DNA of 35,428 bases from Methylobacterium sp. GXS13 (lineage in GTDB: Bacteria > Pseudomonadota > Alphaproteobacteria > Rhizobiales > Beijerinckiaceae): positions 1 to 35,428 of the forward strand of contig NZ_LKKO01000057.1 of the NCBI RefSeq assembly GCF_001455965.1, in the 5' to 3' direction. This document shows, piece by piece, positions 31,955 through 35,428 of the stretch. The position numbers were made by a program, and so were the translations under genes. How positions within the stretch are numbered: the first letter of the stretch is position 1; each line of letters starts with the position of its first letter. The notes under the pieces were generated by a model, which did not search any database, was not told the origin of the DNA, and was given only the letters and a program-made list of their open reading frames with translations.

Positions 31955-31992
31955 GATTAATCGGATGGGGGACGAGACGTGGAGCGGCTTAG

Positions 31993-33591
31993 CTAAAAAT
32001 CCCGCTGCACGCGAAACCGAAATTGTGCCGCGTCCTGTGCATTCACATAGCGCAGCGAGTTCTTTGAGATATCCGGCGTTACACCGCTATTGAGGGCAGT
32101 GCGGATGTACTCACCCTCGACGCCGATATCGAGGTCCTTCACCGGCGTCCATATCAGGCTCGCGCCGGTGACGATCTGGTTGTTGCCGCGTAGCACCGGG
32201 CTCGTCGCGAAGGCCAGAGCATTGGTCGCACTGGCGCCCGCAGGCGCGAAACCGAAGCCCAGGAGGCCGAGTGCGTTACGACCCTTCGTGTTGTAGTCGA
32301 TCTCCGCGTAGCTACCGAAGAACGCCGAGCGCCAGGCGGGGCCCCAGTAATGGAGCAGCGAAGCGACGGCCGAGAAAGTGGTCGATAGCTCAAGCCGTCC
32401 CGTGGTCGGGTTTAGGACGGCGTCGGCGTAATATTGGGCGAAGGCGCCACCGCCCACCGGCGCCGCCGCGAGGGCGTCGTACGGAGCCGTGTAGTTCGAG
32501 ATACCTGTATAGCTGAGTGCGCCCTGGCCGTAAGCGCTCTGGAGGTAAAGTGTATCGCCCGTCGCTATGAACGGCAGGTTGACCTTCAGGCCGCCCTGCA
32601 CCGCCCAGCCGTAGGCGCTCGAGGCGCGGCCGGTGGGCGAAATGCCGAGGGCGCTCGTCGCTGTCGTGACACCGGCTACCGCGCTGCCGGCGTCGCCAGC
32701 ATTTATCTCGTGGACGGCCGCCGACAACTGTGCTGATCCCCACGCCTGGTCGATGCGCGCGACGCCGATGAAGTCAGGCATGCGGGCCTTTTGGGTCACG
32801 TCGACGAAGGCGACGTTGCCGGGCCCTACGACGATGGGAGCCAGGAAGGTCGAGGGGGTGAAGGGATTGAAGGCATTGCTGTAACCGGCAAACCCGCCTG
32901 CGCCCGTGAAGGCGCCGACCGCGGAACCGGTTCCGAAGATCGGGAAGCGGCGATAAGTCGGATCCTCCATGGAGGCGCTCACGGTGACGCCGTTGCTGAG
33001 AGTGGCCGTGTAGGCCAGCACGTTCGTGCTGAATGTGTCCGACCCGGCTGTGCCGCCGATAAGTTCGAAGTCGTGCGCGTAGAAATCGAAGAACGATGAT
33101 GCCCGGCCAGCCGTCAGCCCAGCGAACTGGATGAAGGCCTTGTCGGCATTAATGTAGGTCTGCGTCCGGTTGAAAGCGTCGGCACCGAGGCCCGGGAAGG
33201 CTAAACCCTCCCGCTGGCGGGATCCGGAGGTGAGGAAGGGGCCGCTGCGGTCGGCGAGATCAAGACGCAGGAAGGCGCGGAGCGTCCCGTAGTCGGTCTG
33301 TGTGCGGGCATCGAGGTTGATGCGCATAAGGCCGAGATAGCCGGTCTGGTCGCCGCCAGTTCCGGTGCGGACCTTGCTGGTCTGGTACAGGAAATCATAC
33401 CGCGCACGACCTGAAATGCGCAGGCAGGTATCGCTTCCAGGAATATAGAAAAATCCCGCGCCATAGGCGTTGCACACGCGCACATACTCGATCGGCGCAG
33501 CCTTCGTGGTTGGAAGGTCGGCCGCATGTGCCACGGAGCCCGAAACTAACACGGCCGAACTGCACAACAAGAGCGTCTTGAGATCAGTCAT
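31993..33591 (-). CDS. Outer-membrane porin (Porin_2 / rhizobial type)
   Basis: A 532-residue beta-barrel porin. The ATG at 33591 is preceded by GGGGACATT and gives a Sec signal peptide (TDLKTLLLCSSAVLVSGSVAHA, cut before ADLPTTKAA); the upstream in-frame ATG adds 13 unneeded residues. The mature start ADLPTTKAAPIEYVRVCNAYGAGFFYIPG and the CLRISGRARYD phrase are hallmarks of alphaproteobacterial Porin_2 proteins, with a cysteine pair near the N-terminus. The rest is alternating beta strands with glycine/serine-rich loops, and the C-terminus ends AQFRFRVQRDF with the terminal aromatic needed for BAM insertion. It forms a channel for small solutes. It is longer than the common 400-500 residues, with Gly/Ala-rich loops. 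It has its own terminator and is monocistronic. Confidence 0.93.
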   Translation of the reverse strand: MTDLKTLLLCSSAVLVSGSVAHAADLPTTKAAPIEYVRVCNAYGAGFFYIPGSDTCLRISGRARYDFLYQTSKVRTGTGGDQTGYLGLMRINLDARTQTDYGTLRAFLRLDLADRSGPFLTSGSRQREGLAFPGLGADAFNRTQTYINADKAFIQFAGLTAGRASSFFDFYAHDFELIGGTAGSDTFSTNVLAYTATLSNGVTVSASMEDPTYRRFPIFGTGSAVGAFTGAGGFAGYSNAFNPFTPSTFLAPIVVGPGNVAFVDVTQKARMPDFIGVARIDQAWGSAQLSAAVHEINAGDAGSAVAGVTTATSALGISPTGRASSAYGWAVQGGLKVNLPFIATGDTLYLQSAYGQGALSYTGISNYTAPYDALAAAPVGGGAFAQYYADAVLNPTTGRLELSTTFSAVASLLHYWGPAWRSAFFGSYAEIDYNTKGRNALGLLGFGFAPAGASATNALAFATSPVLRGNNQIVTGASLIWTPVKDLDIGVEGEYIRTALNSGVTPDISKNSLRYVNAQDAAQFRFRVQRDF

Positions 33592-34090
33592 AATGTCCCC
33601 GCATACGGCGCCGCGAGCACGTGTGTGCAAGCGTCAATCCAGAACTCCGCGTTGAGGCTACAGAATGGTTCCGTTTCGTGCAGCCTGTCGCAGTATTTAA
33701 GAAATTTGGACGTTCACGATATCGGCAGCTTGACCGTATCCAAACGTTTTTTGTTTGACAAATAAATTAGGCTTTGATTTTATAATTGAAATTACATTAT
33801 TAAATTGGTTTTTTGTTTTCAAATCACCTTCCTAGGGCAGATGCGATGCCTCCCGAGACGGAGCGGTCGGGAACGCATGCCCAGGCAGCGCGTGTTTGAG
33901 CTCGATTTCGATATCGGCCATACGTCCGTCCGCACGCAGACCGCGTTTTGACGGTTCAATTTTTAAAATCTTACCTTGTCTTTGTCGTCCGGTTTTTGAT
34001 TTGTGTGTCGATTTCAATTTACAAACTAGGAACCGGGGTGGCTTTTGAAGATCATTTTGAGTATTAAATTGGCGTCCGAGGGAATGAAAT
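33592..34090. other. AT-rich intergenic region upstream of the porin gene
   Basis: About 500 bases between divergent genes. The zone 33700-33830 is strongly AT-rich (runs such as TTTTTTGTTTGAC and AAATTACATTATTAAATTGG) and probably holds the porin promoter. The part near 33840-33950 is GC-rich and could encode a 29-residue minus-strand peptide (MADIEIELKHALPG...), but nothing supports its expression. No other feature seen. Confidence 0.5.
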
Positions 34091-34366
34091 ATGCGCGAGC
34101 TGGATTTCTGGACTGCTTCCGCATTCACGATCATCTTGGCTTGGTCGTTGTACGGCCTGTTTGCGTTCTCGCATTCCTACGTGATGTTTCTGCCGCTTAT
34201 GGAATCGCTGAAGTACGACGATGCGGGCAATACTCTGATTGGTGCGGCCTTGTTCGCGGTCAGCTCTGCCTATGCGGCAGCCGTTCTCATTCGGACCGTT
34301 TGGGCGATCCGGACTTGGCTGGTTAGGGTCCTGCGCGTAGCCAGCGCAGAGACCCCGCCGGCGTGA
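34091..34366 (+). CDS. Small membrane protein of unknown function
   Basis: A 91-residue protein with two predicted membrane helices (about 9-33, SAFTIILAWSLYGLFAFSHSYVMFL, and 48-68, LIGAALFAVSSAYAAAVLIRT), followed by a basic amphipathic tail. The ATG at 34091 is preceded by GAGGGAATG about 7-13 bases upstream. No family is recognised. Probably an inner-membrane protein. The gene stands alone. Confidence 0.6.
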   Translation: MRELDFWTASAFTIILAWSLYGLFAFSHSYVMFLPLMESLKYDDAGNTLIGAALFAVSSAYAAAVLIRTVWAIRTWLVRVLRVASAETPPA

Positions 34367-34594
34367 CGCTGCGCCATTCGGAAGCAACAAAGAACTCGGA
34401 GTGGTGGGACACTGCCGCAAGGCGGACAATGTTTTTTTAATCAAATGGTATGTCTTTTGGGAAGATTGCCTAGCTCGAAAGCTTTGAAATCAAGTTGCGC
34501 CTGAGTTGGCCAATCATTAAACGACGCGTTCAGGCTGAGTAAGCGCCAGCTTCACGAACGGCCTAATACCTTTCAGTTTTCGGCCGCAATAAAT

Positions 34595-34948
34595 TTAGAT
34601 AGGCAAGGTGTTGATGATCAAAACACCATCGTCCGTACGGGTCAATTGAACTTTGCCAATAGTAAAATTTATTACTTCTCCGCGCGTATTGTATGTCAGG
34701 GCGCACGATCCTCCATTTGTAAATGTTATAAAGTGACTTACCAGGCCATTGCTACGTTCAATTTGATGAATTTTTACAGATGTGATGTCCCCGATTGAGA
34801 TTGTTCTCACGCCAGTAAGTAAACCTGAAACACAACCAAAATTATCTTCTTCAACACGATATCCTTCGGCTTCAAATATCTTCGAGCCATTTTTGTCGAA
34901 AGACTGCTTAATATAAGTAGTGTGAGTGCTATGTTTATCAATTCTCAT
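34595..34948 (-). CDS. AT-rich orphan protein of unknown function
   Basis: A 117-residue protein from the ATG at 34948 (AGGACG about 9-14 bases upstream). The frame is open up to a TTG at 35104, but that part has no initiation signal. It is polar, without signal peptide or membrane segment, and mostly beta-prone (RTISIGDITSVKIHQIERSN, FITFTNGGSCALTYNTRGE), perhaps a single small beta-sandwich or PH-like fold; I cannot assign a family. Codon use is much more AT-rich than the rest of the window, which together with the adjacent insertion sequence suggests it was acquired. Confidence 0.55.
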   Translation of the reverse strand: MRIDKHSTHTTYIKQSFDKNGSKIFEAEGYRVEEDNFGCVSGLLTGVRTISIGDITSVKIHQIERSNGLVSHFITFTNGGSCALTYNTRGEVINFTIGKVQLTRTDDGVLIINTLPI

Positions 34949-35230
34949 CGAAAGATCGTCCTTCTGCTGAAAGTGCTTGTTCAGACAAGGTTGGATTTTG
35001 TCAGCTTGCTGCAAATATGCAAGTTGCTGCTGTGTCGTGTTGTTCAGAATTCTTATCAAATTTTGCAATTGCCCAGGCCTGTGACGGTGCGGATCAGGGG
35101 CCAATGGTTTTAAGGATGGTAGCGAAGGGGCTGCTGCGTGAGAGGCGCACGCTGCTGCATTCCTTTTGGCCCGGGCTGCGCTCGCTGCTATGGCTCAAAC
35201 AGATGATCTGCCTGCGATCGGGATCGCTCT
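34949..35230. other. Region between the AT-rich gene and the insertion sequence
   Basis: About 280 bases without a convincing gene. The base composition changes from AT-rich to GC-rich near 35080, which may be the boundary between foreign and resident sequence. Confidence 0.4.
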
Positions 35231-35428
35231 TGACCCTGACCCAGCAAACTGGTCCGCGCTGAGCGCAAGTTTTTCGGGCATCCTGAACCCTGAAGGAGGG
35301 TGGATGCCATGCCTCGCAAACGCTTCACGAACGAACAGATCGCCTTTGCCCTTCGGCAGGCGGAGAACGGCGCGACGGTGGACGAGGTCTGCCGGAAGAT
35401 GGGTGTGTCCGAGCCGACGTTCTACCGC
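35231..35428 (+). mobile_element. Left end of an IS3-family insertion sequence (runs off the window)
   Basis: The segment starts with TGACCCTGACCCAGC (TG start as in IS3 elements, a likely left terminal repeat), followed by a 78-base leader with GAAGGAGGG as ribosome-binding site and the transposase OrfA start. Only the left end is in the window; the right end and target-site duplication cannot be checked. Confidence 0.7.
35309..35428 (+). CDS. IS3-family transposase OrfA, first 40 codons
   Basis: The ATG at 35309, 11 bases after GGAGGG, opens MPRKRFTNEQIAFALRQAEN, then GATVDEVCRKMGVSEPTFYR up to the window edge. This is the helix-turn-helix N-terminus of OrfA proteins of IS3-type elements (IS407/ISxx group): R.FT.EQI..ALRQ.E.G..V.EVCR..G.S..TFYR. 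OrfA normally makes a DNA-binding protein that, after a -1 frameshift into OrfB, forms the active transposase. OrfB lies beyond the window. Confidence 0.92.
   Translation, partial: MPRKRFTNEQIAFALRQAENGATVDEVCRKMGVSEPTFYR

Larger units (their letters stand above)
31318..31992. other. Intergenic region upstream of the exported protein and downstream of the porin gene
   Basis: About 675 bases without a convincing gene. Left part (31380-31450) is AT-rich and probably holds the promoter of the exported protein. A perfect 9-bp hairpin is at 31699-31720 and the porin terminator at 31920-31954 (listed separately). A short minus-strand frame (31497-31817) lacks a signal for translation. Confidence 0.5.

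Noticed and set aside
33832..34134. Minus-strand open frame ending in a short acidic peptide
   Set aside because: It overlaps the start of a better-supported membrane protein gene and crosses very AT-rich sequence; no ribosome-binding site.

Overview
The window looks like chromosomal or large-replicon DNA of a GC-rich alphaproteobacterium, most likely Methylobacterium/Methylorubrum. This rests on high-GC codon use, an HWE-family histidine kinase beside a stand-alone receiver protein, a rhizobial-type Porin_2 porin, many tiny exported proteins, and EcfG-like promoter candidates. Genus is inferred from style; no rRNA or other marker gene is present, and I saw no tRNA or CRISPR array.

Layout. 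(1) 1-1.8 kb: minus-strand genes for small envelope or stress proteins: an exported protein cut by the window edge, a glycine-zipper protein, a short exported protein, and a Pmp3/YqaE membrane peptide followed by a phasin-like protein. Two of these transcription units have candidate general-stress (EcfG) promoters. (2) 2-8 kb: a plus-strand signalling cluster with a multi-PAS hybrid histidine kinase, a GAF/PAS HWE kinase and a single-domain receiver. (3) 8.3-9.6 kb: an SDR oxidoreductase and a divergent AraC-type regulator that has lost its DNA-binding half. (4) 9.7-13.7 kb: a 5'-truncated patatin-like hydrolase, then a tightly packed 3Fe-4S ferredoxin / ferredoxin reductase / cytochrome P450 operon. 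The adjacent truncations of the AraC and patatin genes mark a deletion or insertion scar near 9.52-9.68 kb. (5) 13.7-23 kb: an accessory stretch with degenerate copies of a dispersed intergenic repeat, an AT-richer gene pair (exported protein and large cysteine-rich lipoprotein), a small exported protein, a two-gene minus-strand system (Cap4-like DUF4297 nuclease domain on a HamA-like C-terminus, plus a Ski2-like helicase) and a small tyrosine recombinase. (6) 23.1-31.3 kb: a four-gene RND efflux operon (permease, adaptor, OmpR-type regulator, sensor kinase) between two small exported-protein genes. (7) 32-35.4 kb: a porin with a clear terminator, a small membrane protein, an AT-rich orphan gene and the start of an IS3-family insertion sequence that runs off the right edge.

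The most interesting item is the nuclease/helicase pair at 17915-21780. Its translationally coupled genes, PD-(D/E)xK-like motif (D...QVK) and Ski2-type helicase with an unusual DEFY motif II suggest an anti-phage module related to Hachiman/AbpAB, with an added Cap4-type nuclease domain. It sits next to a recombinase gene and repeat remnants.
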